Origin: CAZQYB01 sp964582985 | GTDB lineage: Bacteria > Planctomycetota > Phycisphaerae > Sedimentisphaerales > Anaerobacaceae | Assembly: GCA_964582985.1 (NCBI GenBank) | Contig: CAZOUM010000008.1 | Location: forward strand, 1 to 62,947 | Direction of reading: 5' to 3' | DNA: 62,947 nt | Shown here: in pieces, positions 6,791-15,005 of the stretch | Numbering within the stretch: position 1 is the stretch's first letter | Layout: each line of letters opens with the position of its first letter | Notes under the pieces: model-generated | Databases searched by the model: none | What the model saw: only the letters and a program-made list of their open reading frames with translations | Told to the model about the DNA's origin: nothing | Program-made: the position numbers and the translations under genes

Positions 6791-9358
6791 CTATCGTTTA
6801 TAGAATTTGTGGCTAAGCAATTTGTCTTCACGCCAATGCGACTTGGCTTTTACCTTACCACCTGACCCAAAAACAGCCCAGACTTTGGTCCCATCTTTGC
6901 GGTATTCCCATTGCCACTTTAGTGAACCATCAGTATTCCAGTAGGTTTCGGTGCCGACTTTAGCACCTGCGTTGTAAATGACTTTCCACTGCTTCCGTTT
7001 ATTCTCATAATACCACAGTTCTTTGCCGTCGAGCAGATAGCGGCCGTCCTCGCCGATGCCCGCACTCCATTCTACTTTCCGTTCACCACTGGGATAATTC
7101 TCCCTATAGTTTCTGACAGTGCCCGGTCTTATCTTGACTGTGTCGACAAGCGTTGCTGCTTCCGCGGCCTTATCATCCTGCAAAATCCACGCCTCATTGA
7201 GTTCAATGTGCAGATCAGGATTATTGCGTGAAGTGACCAAATGAATGATGCCGTTGGCACTTTGAGCAGCGCCCACGTAGCCAACTGTCCTGACTTCGAC
7301 CGGCTTGCCATTTTCATCGTAGGTTTGTCCGCCAACGAGTTTCCTTATTCTCCAGGTCTTACCTTTGTCCTCGCTAAGCCCGACGTAGGCCCCCCCTCCG
7401 GCGAAGCCCCTGACATTCGGGTCTCTGGCCCGATGGAAGTCGCTCACGTAGAGAAGACGACCGCTGGCCCCGTTAGAGCCTTTTCCTTCTTGGTCTCTAA
7501 CAGGGCTGGCCAGTTTCAGCATAATGGGGTTTTGACCGCCACCCTGGCCCGGCACAGGTGACCTGCTGACCTGCCAGGTCTTGCCCCAGTCGGTCGATAT
7601 GTTCTTCGGGCAAAAGCCATCGATGGTTCTGTTCCGGGTCCCGTATGCCAGGATACTGTTGTCATCGAGCAAAACAAAAGTAGCGTGGAGTCCCAGTATT
7701 CGCCCACCTGTATCGAACCAGGTATTGCCGTTATTTCTGCTGGCCCAGAGTCCAGAGGTTGGCCCCCAGCCGTCAAAGGCCACGTATATGGTGTCATCAG
7801 GACCTCGGAAAGCGGCATTAATCGGCTGTCTTCTGCCGTATCCGCCAGGATGACTATCGAAGAGTGGAAACTGTATTGGTTCCCAGGTGGCTCCGTTGTC
7901 TTTTGATGTTGTCCATTGGAAAGGATACCCTCCTGTAAGGTGCAGACAACCCCATCCCAGCCAAATCGTCCCACGATCATTCCAGATAAACGGACTTGCA
8001 TCGTTGCCGTCGAGAAAATCAGGCCAGACGCTCGGGATATCCCAGTGATTGCTGCCGTAGCGCAGCCGAATTAGCTGTATGGAAAGGTCCGGGTCGCTCT
8101 CAACAAAGCCGTTGTAGTAGCAAGCCAGCAAGTCACCATTAGGCAGCACAATCACAGCTCCGTTGTGTCGATTCGTTCCAAGACCGGGCGGCAGGCCAAT
8201 CTTCCAGCCAACGTTTACCATTTGCTCGGCCCGGCCCGTCCCCGACGGGCGGGGCTCGGTGCTGAGCGCTGGGAAAATACGCCGTGTTCTGTAATATGGT
8301 TTATTTAGGTCAGGGCCTTTCGAGATTCCCACGCCGGTTTGCTTAACGCATCTCTGGAAAAACGGCAGCTCGGAGTCGTACGGCTTAGTCTCCGGCATTG
8401 GGGCCTGAACTACGCGAAAGCCGATGCTGTGCCAGCCTGCTACCAGGCCCTTCGCACGGTATGGTGAAGGGGATTGCGGACCCGGCGGCAAGGGCGGATT
8501 TATGCACGCCATCTGTTTGGCTTGGTACTCTCTCGGCGGTGGCGCAAAGGATGGTGGAACCGCGGCGCGATTCGCGGAACGCGAGTAGAACGGGTTTTGT
8601 CCAAGACTATAGGGCCCGACGTCTCTGCCGAAGTAAAAGCTCATTGTTTGTTTGTCGAGAATGTCGAGGCCACCGCCGCGGACAACTTTTGTCCAGCCAT
8701 GTTTGGGCCCGACCGGGTCTGTCTGTGGTCCGTCGCGATAGAGTTCGTGCCAGTCCAGACACCATTCCAAAACACCGGTGTGCATGTTCTTGATACCCCA
8801 GGGATTTGGCGTCTCATGTGCTGGCGGCGTTTGGCCGGAAGAAAAAGGAGTCTGCATCCCCGCTCGGCAGACGTATTCCCACTCGGCTTCGGTGGGCAGA
8901 CGGTATCCGCCTATGGCGGACCCCTCTTTGTCACTCAGCCATTTGCAGAAGGCAACGGCATCGTACCAGCTTATTCCCGAAACATAGGGATGGCCATCAA
9001 GCTTGGCTTTAAAACCGGGAAAATCAGGCCTGAACTGTTTAAACTGCTCGATAGTAACCTCAGTCTCGGAAATATAAAATGAATTTGTGATTGTAACCTT
9101 GTGTCTCGGCGATTCATCATAATTGCCGGATTTGAGGTATTTTCTTGGTATGTGCTCCGGCTTTAAGGCATCGCCGAGTTCTTTTTCGTCAAAGCCCATC
9201 GTAAATGTGCCGGGTTCGATGCGGACGAGCTTCATACCGATGGAATTCGTAAAAGGCGTTTCTGCGGCCAAGGCAGAACAAGCCCATCCGCAAAAGAGCA
9301 TCAAAGCTACTGCTCTCCGTAAGGGGTCCCAAGGACTGTAAAACTTAAATGCGAACAT
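6791..9358 (-). CDS. Exported SUMF1-domain / BNR propeller / MORN-like fusion protein, paralogue 2 (type B)
   Basis: Start chosen at 9358, preceded by AAGGAGATTGAA; the longer frame from 9391 adds a non-signal sequence. Hydrophobic export signal (about 12-32), SUMF1 domain (about 35-345, with FTNSIGMKLVRIEPGTF and RLPTEAEWEYVCRAG), BNR propeller (about 400-720; SKDNGATW, SRNNGNTW, STDWGKTW, SEDKGKTW) and a tail (about 770-855) of MORN/YwqK-like repeats rich in W-Y-x-G-K. The SUMF1 domain differs from type A: VTIEQFKQFRPDF replaces NAQYEQFD and there is a long loop between strands. FGE cysteines are absent. It contains PR-D, PR-F and PR-G repeat insertions. It lies 22 bp upstream of paralogue 1 and 41 bp downstream of paralogue 3, so is operonic. 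Confidence 0.8.
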   Translation of the reverse strand: MFAFKFYSPWDPLRRAVALMLFCGWACSALAAETPFTNSIGMKLVRIEPGTFTMGFDEKELGDALKPEHIPRKYLKSGNYDESPRHKVTITNSFYISETEVTIEQFKQFRPDFPGFKAKLDGHPYVSGISWYDAVAFCKWLSDKEGSAIGGYRLPTEAEWEYVCRAGMQTPFSSGQTPPAHETPNPWGIKNMHTGVLEWCLDWHELYRDGPQTDPVGPKHGWTKVVRGGGLDILDKQTMSFYFGRDVGPYSLGQNPFYSRSANRAAVPPSFAPPPREYQAKQMACINPPLPPGPQSPSPYRAKGLVAGWHSIGFRVVQAPMPETKPYDSELPFFQRCVKQTGVGISKGPDLNKPYYRTRRIFPALSTEPRPSGTGRAEQMVNVGWKIGLPPGLGTNRHNGAVIVLPNGDLLACYYNGFVESDPDLSIQLIRLRYGSNHWDIPSVWPDFLDGNDASPFIWNDRGTIWLGWGCLHLTGGYPFQWTTSKDNGATWEPIQFPLFDSHPGGYGRRQPINAAFRGPDDTIYVAFDGWGPTSGLWASRNNGNTWFDTGGRILGLHATFVLLDDNSILAYGTRNRTIDGFCPKNISTDWGKTWQVSRSPVPGQGGGQNPIMLKLASPVRDQEGKGSNGASGRLLYVSDFHRARDPNVRGFAGGGAYVGLSEDKGKTWRIRKLVGGQTYDENGKPVEVRTVGYVGAAQSANGIIHLVTSRNNPDLHIELNEAWILQDDKAAEAATLVDTVKIRPGTVRNYRENYPSGERKVEWSAGIGEDGRYLLDGKELWYYENKRKQWKVIYNAGAKVGTETYWNTDGSLKWQWEYRKDGTKVWAVFGSGGKVKAKSHWREDKLLSHKFYKR
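7466..7511. repeat. Palindromic family PR-F inside paralogue 2
   Basis: GGCCCCGTTAGAGCC...GGTCTCTAACAGGGCTGGCC, an inverted repeat with CTCTAAC arms. Translated it gives an extra segment of about 14 residues (SPVRDQEGKGSNGA) just before SGRLLYVSDF, where paralogue 4 reads RLQSGRLFFAGDF without it. Other copies are at 18693, 23869 and 40208. Confidence 0.75.
8228..8256. repeat. Palindromic family PR-D inside paralogue 2
   Basis: GGCCCGGCCCGTCCCCGACG followed by GGCGGGGCT, arms CCCGTC/GACGGG. It is translated as part of STEPRPSGTGRAEQ in the linker between the SUMF1 and propeller domains. Related copies are at 13209, 16154 and 21342. Confidence 0.65.
8906..8921. repeat. Short palindrome PR-G inside paralogue 2
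   Basis: TCCGCC-TAT-GGCGGA. It encodes SAIGG in KEGSAIGGYRLP, where paralogue 4 has KERMPYRLP, three residues shorter. Similar TCCGCC-N3-GGCGGA units are at 17348 and 21467. Confidence 0.5.
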
Positions 9359-9398
9359 TTCAATCTCCTTCAACTTCAGTGTTGATGGCATTTGCTCC

Positions 9399-12167
9399 TT
9401 AAGGCTGGCTGGGACCTAGGGCCCAAGGCCCGCTCAGGTCATAAGCTACATATTCGACTAATGCTTCCACGCCCGGCCCGGCGCCCACATAGATATAAGG
9501 GAAACGCGGTGTTCGGTAGATGAACGGTTTTACGCCGAGGAGCTTGCCGTCGCGGTAGATTTGTGCAACGCGGTCGTCGCGCACAGCTACGCGATACGTG
9601 TGCAATTCATCGGTGTTGTCCAGACCTTCGGCAAGCGCGACATATTGACTGAATGGCAGAAAGGCTGAACCCTGAACAAGTCCTTCGTACCAGTAGACAC
9701 CTGTGTCCGTGATGGTGATGGCATATCGGCTGCCCGCCCCATCATAGAGTTCGAGGTCGACACCCCGCTGGTTCGCTGTGTGTTTGAGCACCTGCGTTTT
9801 GATTTCTGCAGTGAATCCCTTTTTTGGGTCGACCGCCCCGAATATATCTGCCTTTTCAGTTCTGAGCCAGAATTGTTGACGGTCGTTGGTGTGGAACTTC
9901 AGGAGGCCTTCGGGCAAAAGACTTATGACATCCGATTCTTTGAGGCCGCCGCGGAAATCCCATCCCCACTCATCTTTGCTGGGTAATCCCCCCCGGTAAG
10001 ATGGGGTCTGCGACTTTGGCTTGTAGATATTGGGCAGATTGTGTCTTATGGGCAACCGAAGCGCCTTAGGCGGCGGTGGTGGCGGCGGTGCTGTGGGTGG
10101 CGGCGTCATAAGCCATTTGAGATTGAAGGCATAGTGCTGGCGGCTGCTGAGCAGATGGATGAGTCCGTCGGCACTCTGGCACACAGACAAATATCCTGTG
10201 GGTTCGGCGCTGCGTGCGTCCATAGTGATGGGGTCGCCGTCCATAGTCTCGATGTAACGGCTTGGGCCATCGTCGCTGATAAGACGGCGGTACGACCAAG
10301 TTTTTCCCTCGTCGAGTGAAACGGCTGCGAACAGTCCCGAGACGGGGCGCAGCTTACCTGAGACGTCTTTTATTGTCATCTCGTGACCGAAGGAGGCGAA
10401 AAACAACGGTCCTTGCTTGAGCCGCATTAGTGCAACACGGCGACCGCTGTGGATAGGTTGGAACGGACTAGGACTGTAAGTCCAAGTCTTGCCCATGTCT
10501 GACGAGATGCTTATAGGCATCCTGCCATCAATGGCACCGTGCCGGCCGAAGGCCATCAGTCGTCCGTCAGCGAGCTGAACCACCCCGGCGTGAGTGCCAC
10601 GAATACTACCGCCTGGATCATACCAGCTTCGGCCCTCATCCGGACTAATCTGTATTATCGAGCCGCCTCGGCCGTCCATAGGCAGCACTATTTCTCCACC
10701 TTTTGCCCGGAAGACAGATTCGACAACCTTGCCGGTACCTTTGTCGTGGTCAGGTAAAATCAATCGGGCTTTTGACCAGGTGGCGCCGTTATCTTTTGAT
10801 TTGCGCAAGGCAACCGCGAGACGTCTGTACTTCAGGCCCAGGCCGTTGAAGTGATATAGCGTTCCTTTGCCGTCGTACCACAGGGCGTGTGTATGGTCGT
10901 TTCGGTCGGGGCAGTCCCAGAACGGCGAGGCCTGCTCCCACTGTTCGGCGCCACAGCGCAGCCGGCTGGCCGCAATGGCGAGTTCACGGCCCATCTCCTC
11001 CATGCAGGTAAACCACGCCGCCAGCAGGTCACCATTGGGACAGTCGGTGACTGCCATAAAGTGATTGTGCTGGTCGAAGAGCGGCCCCTTGGAGCCTTTT
11101 GGGATTTTTACAACCAATCGCGGACCCTTGAAATAGGGTTTATGAGGGTCCGGCTCTTTGGTCGGACCAAGAGGGGGTTTCTGCCCGCCGCCCCGTCTTG
11201 CGTCGGGAGACGCGGGGGCTGGCTGAACGTTGCGCTGATATTGCTGAGGAGGGGGCTTCGGCAGCGGTTTAGTCTTCGGCATTTCGCCAAGCACCACACG
11301 AAACCCAATCATCCATTGCCTGTCATCGGGATGCGAGCCAAGGCGGTTGGCCGAGCGCAGGTAATAGAACTCTGTCGAGTGGCTGCCGCCTCGCGTGACC
11401 TTAAAGTCGCCGTCAATCCTGCCGACCGGGTCTGTCTGCGAGGCAGATTCATATGGGCCATACCAGTCGTGGCACCATTCCTCGACATTGCCATGCATAT
11501 CACACAAGCCCCAAGCGTTTGGAGTAGTCTTGCCCACCTGAAGTGAAATTCCCCTGCTGCTTTTGTGAAATTCATCAGGCAGGATGTCGCCCGTGTGGTA
11601 GTACATAGTTGTCCCCGCCCGGCAGGCATATTCCCACTCAGCTTCGGTCGGAAGGCGGTATGGCAGGTTCTCTCTTTCCGAGAGCCACTGGCAGAACCGA
11701 ACCGCATCGTTCCAGCTTACGAAGACGACCGCCTCATCATCGGTTTTCGAGTAGCCGTTGTGGCCGCGCAACTTCTTGTGGGCAGGGTCGAACTGCTCGT
11801 ACTGAGCATTGGTGACTTCGTACATCCCCACATAGAAAGGCTTGGAGATTTTGACTGTGTGCGTCGGGTGCTCATCGAAATCTCCATCGGCGAACTGCGT
11901 CTTTTGTGTTATGAGTTCTTCCGGAAGACTCTGGTGACCTTGGGCCCAAGGACCAAAACCCATTGCGAAACGACCCGGTTCTACGCGTACGAATTTCATT
12001 GAGAGCGAGTTGGTGTAAGTATCTTTGGTGGGCCTGCCTCGACGGGGCTCTCGCCGCGATGCGACCGCGTCGCAGCGGGCCGGCACGGCGGGCAACTCAG
12101 CCGCAAACGCCATCGACGCTAACAACCCAAGAGCGACGGTGATAAATAGTGTTTTTCTACGACTCAT
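9399..12167 (-). CDS. Exported SUMF1-domain / BNR propeller fusion protein, paralogue 3 (type A)
   Basis: Start at 12167 (MSRRKTLFITV) gives a clean signal peptide ending in AFA-AE; the longer frame from 12203 adds a hydrophilic lead. SUMF1 domain about 50-310 (YTNSLSMKFVRVEPGRF, VTNAQYEQFD, RLPTEAEWEYACRAGT, MHGNVEEWCHDWYGPY, RGGSHS). Propeller about 365-700 (NHFMAVTDCPNGDLLA; SKDNGATW, SPDEGRSW, SSDMGKTW, SLDEGKTW). A poly-proline linker (about 705-715) leads to a jelly-roll/LamG-like tail with HTYRVAVRDD and QIYRDGKLLGV, also present in paralogue 5. FGE cysteines are absent. It carries four or five repeat-derived stretches: PR-E near the mature N-terminus, PR-A in the first SUMF1 strands, a GC-rich repeat in the interdomain linker, PR-B before the tail, and a decayed PR-A at the C-terminus. 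Confidence 0.8.
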   Translation of the reverse strand: MSRRKTLFITVALGLLASMAFAAELPAVPARCDAVASRREPRRGRPTKDTYTNSLSMKFVRVEPGRFAMGFGPWAQGHQSLPEELITQKTQFADGDFDEHPTHTVKISKPFYVGMYEVTNAQYEQFDPAHKKLRGHNGYSKTDDEAVVFVSWNDAVRFCQWLSERENLPYRLPTEAEWEYACRAGTTMYYHTGDILPDEFHKSSRGISLQVGKTTPNAWGLCDMHGNVEEWCHDWYGPYESASQTDPVGRIDGDFKVTRGGSHSTEFYYLRSANRLGSHPDDRQWMIGFRVVLGEMPKTKPLPKPPPQQYQRNVQPAPASPDARRGGGQKPPLGPTKEPDPHKPYFKGPRLVVKIPKGSKGPLFDQHNHFMAVTDCPNGDLLAAWFTCMEEMGRELAIAASRLRCGAEQWEQASPFWDCPDRNDHTHALWYDGKGTLYHFNGLGLKYRRLAVALRKSKDNGATWSKARLILPDHDKGTGKVVESVFRAKGGEIVLPMDGRGGSIIQISPDEGRSWYDPGGSIRGTHAGVVQLADGRLMAFGRHGAIDGRMPISISSDMGKTWTYSPSPFQPIHSGRRVALMRLKQGPLFFASFGHEMTIKDVSGKLRPVSGLFAAVSLDEGKTWSYRRLISDDGPSRYIETMDGDPITMDARSAEPTGYLSVCQSADGLIHLLSSRQHYAFNLKWLMTPPPTAPPPPPPPKALRLPIRHNLPNIYKPKSQTPSYRGGLPSKDEWGWDFRGGLKESDVISLLPEGLLKFHTNDRQQFWLRTEKADIFGAVDPKKGFTAEIKTQVLKHTANQRGVDLELYDGAGSRYAITITDTGVYWYEGLVQGSAFLPFSQYVALAEGLDNTDELHTYRVAVRDDRVAQIYRDGKLLGVKPFIYRTPRFPYIYVGAGPGVEALVEYVAYDLSGPWALGPSQP
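9414..9428. repeat. Degenerate PR-A at the 3' end of paralogue 3
   Basis: ACCTAGGGCCCAAGG. It encodes GPWALGP, the last residues before the C-terminal SQP. The left arm has diverged from CCTTGGGCCCAAGG. Confidence 0.5.
9990..10014. repeat. Repeat family PR-B inside paralogue 3
   Basis: On the coding strand it reads GTCGCAGACCCCATCTTACC followed by GGGGG, translated as SQTPSYRGG. The identical 25-bp unit at 21490 is translated in another frame (CRRPHLTGG), and a one- or two-base variant is at 47401 (SRRPLLTGG). Confidence 0.75.
11181..11222. repeat. GC-rich repeat in the interdomain linker of paralogue 3
   Basis: It begins CTGCCCGCCGCCCCG, the same start as the intergenic repeat at 23821. 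It is translated as PAPASPDARRGGGQK, about 15-18 residues more than the same linker in paralogue 5. Confidence 0.55.
11938..11951. repeat. PR-A palindrome inside paralogue 3
   Basis: Perfect CCTTGGGCCCAAGG. It encodes PWAQG within MGFGPWAQGHQSLP; paralogue 1 has MGQLKKLP at this place, so about 15 bp are extra. Confidence 0.75.
12030..12092. repeat. PR-E repeat inside paralogue 3
   Basis: A 63-bp GC-rich unit whose reverse complement matches the tandem units at 26154-26273 almost throughout. In paralogue 3 it is translated as LPAVPARCDAVASRREP and onward, between the signal peptide and YTNSLSMKFV; in the kinase gene the same DNA is read in another frame. A partial intergenic copy is at 17304. 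Confidence 0.8.
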
Positions 12168-12214
12168 TTTACTCTTCGTATCAATTAACTGTTCTTCCGG
12201 CATCGGTATCAGTG

Positions 12215-14659
12215 TTAATCAGCGAATTTGCCATCAGTGAAATTCTTTTCGCTTATCAGTTGACCGGCCGGGTCCCAGAGCCTGGCGGTGCCGTTACATT
12301 TGAAGTTTCGCCAGGTCGACTCGGCTTTCTTCCGCCGCTGTGAGGCGTCCTGTGGATTGCCCGCCGACCACCACTGTGTCCATTGGCTGGTTCCATCGTC
12401 GCGGTGTTCCCACTCCCATTTGACAGTGCCATCCGGAGCCCAGTAAGTCTCCTTACCGGCCTTGCGTCCGAGCTTATAGGTAACCTCATATTGCTTTTGG
12501 CTGTTCCTGTAGCGCCATTCTTCCGTGCCGTCTAAGAGGAACCTTCCATTATCTGCTACGCCGCCGCTCCAGGTGGCTCTGGTGCCATTGGCATATCTCT
12601 TCTCGAACTTTTTAAGTTTTGAGATTCTCGTTGCGGACGGCTGCATCAGTTCAGCGGAGGACATATCCTCGTACTTGCTACGCTTAGCAAGAATCCAGGC
12701 TTCGTTAAAGACAAGGTGCAGACACGGCCGGTTCATAGTAGTAATCAGATGAATAAGACCGTTGGGCGCCTGGCGTGCCGCCGAGTATCCTATAGTGTCG
12801 GCACCGCCGTGGCGACGCCTGCTCTCATGGGGTTGGGTGCCAATCAGCTTCTTAATGTGCCACGTCTTGCCTTCGTCCTCGGACAACGCAACGTATGAGC
12901 CCCTTTCGGTAGCGCCTTCGGGCTGGTCTCCGCTAATGTGTTGGAAGTCACCCGCAAAAAAGAGACGACCACTCTGCAGTCTCACGATGCTTGGCCTCTG
13001 GTTTGAGCCCTGCGCAGCAAATGGGGTCCTGGTGACGTCCCAGGTCTTGCCGCCGTCATGTGATATCGACTTGGGCATGAAACCATCGATATTCGTATTC
13101 TTACCGCCCATTCCGAGAATGGTCAGCCCGTCTTCGAGCAGCGCGAAGGTAGTGTGTCTTCCGCCCGTTCTTCCGCCCGTATCATACCATGTCCTGCCCT
13201 GGTCTTTGCTCGCCCCGACCCGTCGCAGACCTTGGGCCCAAGGACGGGCGGGGCTCGCCCAGAGAACACTTCGGCCGCCTGAGCCATCGCTGCTGACGTA
13301 GATGGCGCCGTTCTTGTCACGCAGTATCGTGTTAATCGGCTGTCTCGAGTGCGGGCCTATCTTGCCCACGAATCTGGGGAACTGAACCTGTGACCAGCTC
13401 GCCCCGCTGTCTTGCGAGGACATCCACTGGAATGGGAAGCCGCCTTCGAGCTTGGGATTGCCCCAGAAGAAATTCATCGTATCGCCGTCGGTCCAGAGCA
13501 GCGGGCAGTGATCATTGACCGCCGCAAAATCGAAAAGCCTGTCCGGCATATCCCACTGGTCGGTCCCGAATCTAAGACGCGCTGCGATTAGTGAAACGCC
13601 CGGCTCGTACTCACGATACGAGGTGTAAATGACCATCATCACATCCCCATTGGGACATACTTCCAGTCCGGGGCTGTGATTATGGCGCCTAAATGACGGA
13701 TGCATGCCAACGGCATCTATCTCTTCGTTCTTGCTGTTCTCCAATGGGGTTGGAAGCAAATAGCGTTTTCTAAAGTAGGGCTTGTCCTTTGGCGGAGAAA
13801 TTTTTGTCAGACCGGCGTTTTTCTTAATACCCTGTTTTGCATACGATGCCCGCTCAAGCCAGGGCCTGGTTGTGGGCATCGGCGCCTGGACGACGCGGAA
13901 GCCAATAAGGTGAGCGCCCGGCCTTGGGTCTTTGTCGTTTTTGGAAGGATGTTCGTAGGGTCCGAAACTCGGTGCTATCGAGGCGCGACAAGACGAAGCG
14001 TTGAATGTCTTTCTCTGCGCATCGCGGCTTCCATCGTCCAGGGCTCCTCCACGGACAACTTTGGCCATGCCTGATACCGGTCCGACCGGGTCGACATGGT
14101 CCTCGGCGGGATACTCGCCGTACCAGTCGAAGCACCATTCCCGCACGCCGGTGTGCATGTTCCTGAGGCCCCAGGGGTTGGCTGTTTCCGGGGCGGGCGC
14201 CTCTTTACCGGCCGAGAATAAGGTGGTAGTCCCGGCCCGACAGGCGTACTCCCACTCGGCCTCAGTAGGCAGACGGTAGGGCATACGCTCCTTATTGCTC
14301 AGCCATTTGCAGAATTGCACGGCATCATACCAACTCAGTCCTGCGGCGTAAGGAGCAGCTCCTGCTGTAGGTTGGAAGTCAGGTCGGAATTGTTGAAACT
14401 GCTCGACGGTGACCTCCGTCTCGGACATATAGAAAGGCTTACCGATGGTGACTTTATGTATTGGCCTTTCGTCCCAGTGGTCCCGTGGCAGATCGCTGCC
14501 CATCTGGAACGTGCCGGTTTCGATGCGAATCAGTTTCATGCCGCTGGAGTTGGTGTAGGAATTGCCAGTCTCCCAGGCTGCACATGCGACCTTGGGCCCA
14601 AGGACCGATACGCATACCAGCAACACCAACAAAGCTGACGCTCGATAATTCATTTTCAT
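12215..14659 (-). CDS. Exported SUMF1-domain / BNR propeller / MORN-like fusion protein, paralogue 4 (type B)
   Basis: First gene of the four-gene set. Signal peptide about 1-28. SUMF1 domain about 30-290 (YTNSSGMKLIRIETGTFQMG, VTVEQFQQFRPDF, RLPTEAEWEYACRAGT, MHTGVREWCFDWYGEY). Propeller about 330-650 (SQDSGASW, SKDQGRTW, SHDGGKTW, SEDEGKTW). MORN/YwqK-like tail about 690-814 resembling that of paralogue 2. One Cys (SSCRAS) lies near the FGE active-site region but not as the required pair. An LWAS-KDQGRTW propeller strand is interrupted by a 15-residue repeat-derived insertion, PR-A within PR-D; PR-C lies in the tail and PR-A at the signal peptide. The -35/-10 promoter at 14913-14941 lies about 255 bp upstream. 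Confidence 0.8.
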   Translation of the reverse strand: MKMNYRASALLVLLVCVSVLGPKVACAAWETGNSYTNSSGMKLIRIETGTFQMGSDLPRDHWDERPIHKVTIGKPFYMSETEVTVEQFQQFRPDFQPTAGAAPYAAGLSWYDAVQFCKWLSNKERMPYRLPTEAEWEYACRAGTTTLFSAGKEAPAPETANPWGLRNMHTGVREWCFDWYGEYPAEDHVDPVGPVSGMAKVVRGGALDDGSRDAQRKTFNASSCRASIAPSFGPYEHPSKNDKDPRPGAHLIGFRVVQAPMPTTRPWLERASYAKQGIKKNAGLTKISPPKDKPYFRKRYLLPTPLENSKNEEIDAVGMHPSFRRHNHSPGLEVCPNGDVMMVIYTSYREYEPGVSLIAARLRFGTDQWDMPDRLFDFAAVNDHCPLLWTDGDTMNFFWGNPKLEGGFPFQWMSSQDSGASWSQVQFPRFVGKIGPHSRQPINTILRDKNGAIYVSSDGSGGRSVLWASPARPWAQGLRRVGASKDQGRTWYDTGGRTGGRHTTFALLEDGLTILGMGGKNTNIDGFMPKSISHDGGKTWDVTRTPFAAQGSNQRPSIVRLQSGRLFFAGDFQHISGDQPEGATERGSYVALSEDEGKTWHIKKLIGTQPHESRRRHGGADTIGYSAARQAPNGLIHLITTMNRPCLHLVFNEAWILAKRSKYEDMSSAELMQPSATRISKLKKFEKRYANGTRATWSGGVADNGRFLLDGTEEWRYRNSQKQYEVTYKLGRKAGKETYWAPDGTVKWEWEHRDDGTSQWTQWWSAGNPQDASQRRKKAESTWRNFKCNGTARLWDPAGQLISEKNFTDGKFAD
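12332..12356. repeat. PR-C inside the tail of paralogue 4
   Basis: CCGCCGCTGTGAGGCGTCCT followed by GTGGA, a diverged PR-C copy. It is translated as NPQDASQRRKK, comparable to PQDALRRK in paralogues 1 and 6. Confidence 0.7.
13209..13260. repeat. Nested repeat: PR-A inserted in PR-D, inside paralogue 4
   Basis: The PR-D unit seen intact at 16154 (CGACCCGTCGCAGACGGGCG) is here split after CGCAGA by CCTTGGGCCCAAGGA (15 bp), then continues CGGGCGGGGCTCGCCC. On the coding strand the composite adds 15 residues (PARPWAQGLRRVGAS) inside a propeller strand; paralogue 2 lacks them. Confidence 0.85.
14590..14603. repeat. PR-A in the signal-peptide region of paralogue 4
   Basis: Perfect CCTTGGGCCCAAGG. 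It encodes LGPKVA around the end of the hydrophobic segment, close to the likely cleavage site. Confidence 0.7.
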
Positions 14660-15005
14660 CCCCTATGTTAAACGCCGGACTGCTCTTTGGAATACGTAAG
14701 GTGATAATAGAAAATAACTTATGCCCATTGCCCTTTAACTATCTGGTCTGCGTTTCCAAGAACAGTCCTGTTCCCAGTTACCTGACGCATAAACCCTGGT
14801 TTTTATGCAAGAACCTGCACAGGCATTGTGAGCAATGCCTTCGTCATCCTTGGCTCTGGTTACCGAATAATCAGGTTTACCCTTCTCCCAAGCACATCAG
14901 AGCAGGGGCGGTATGCTATGTTAACTTGGTGTTGCTGTCAAGTGGTCAATGGCAAAAAAGGTCTAAGCATTCAAGCCATTAGGCTTTCTGCACAGACCGT
15001 ATTGT
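14660..15005. other. Intergenic region ahead of the SUMF1-BNR operon
   Basis: A 346-bp non-coding stretch between paralogue 4 and the Gfo/Idh gene. Apart from the minus-strand promoter at 14913-14941, no gene or clear terminator is visible. The untranslated leader would be about 250 nt. Confidence 0.5.
14913..14941 (-). promoter_or_regulatory. Sigma-70-like promoter of the four-gene SUMF1-BNR set
   Basis: On the minus strand TTGACA (14936-14941), a 17-bp spacer and TAGCAT (14913-14918). It faces paralogue 4 and, through gaps of 11-48 bp, paralogues 3, 2 and 1. Confidence 0.6.

Noticed and set aside
6791..7110. YwqK-type antitoxin module at the C-terminus of paralogues 2 and 4
   Set aside because: MORN/YwqK-like repeats occur in many non-toxin proteins, and no toxin gene is adjacent; treated as a tail domain only.
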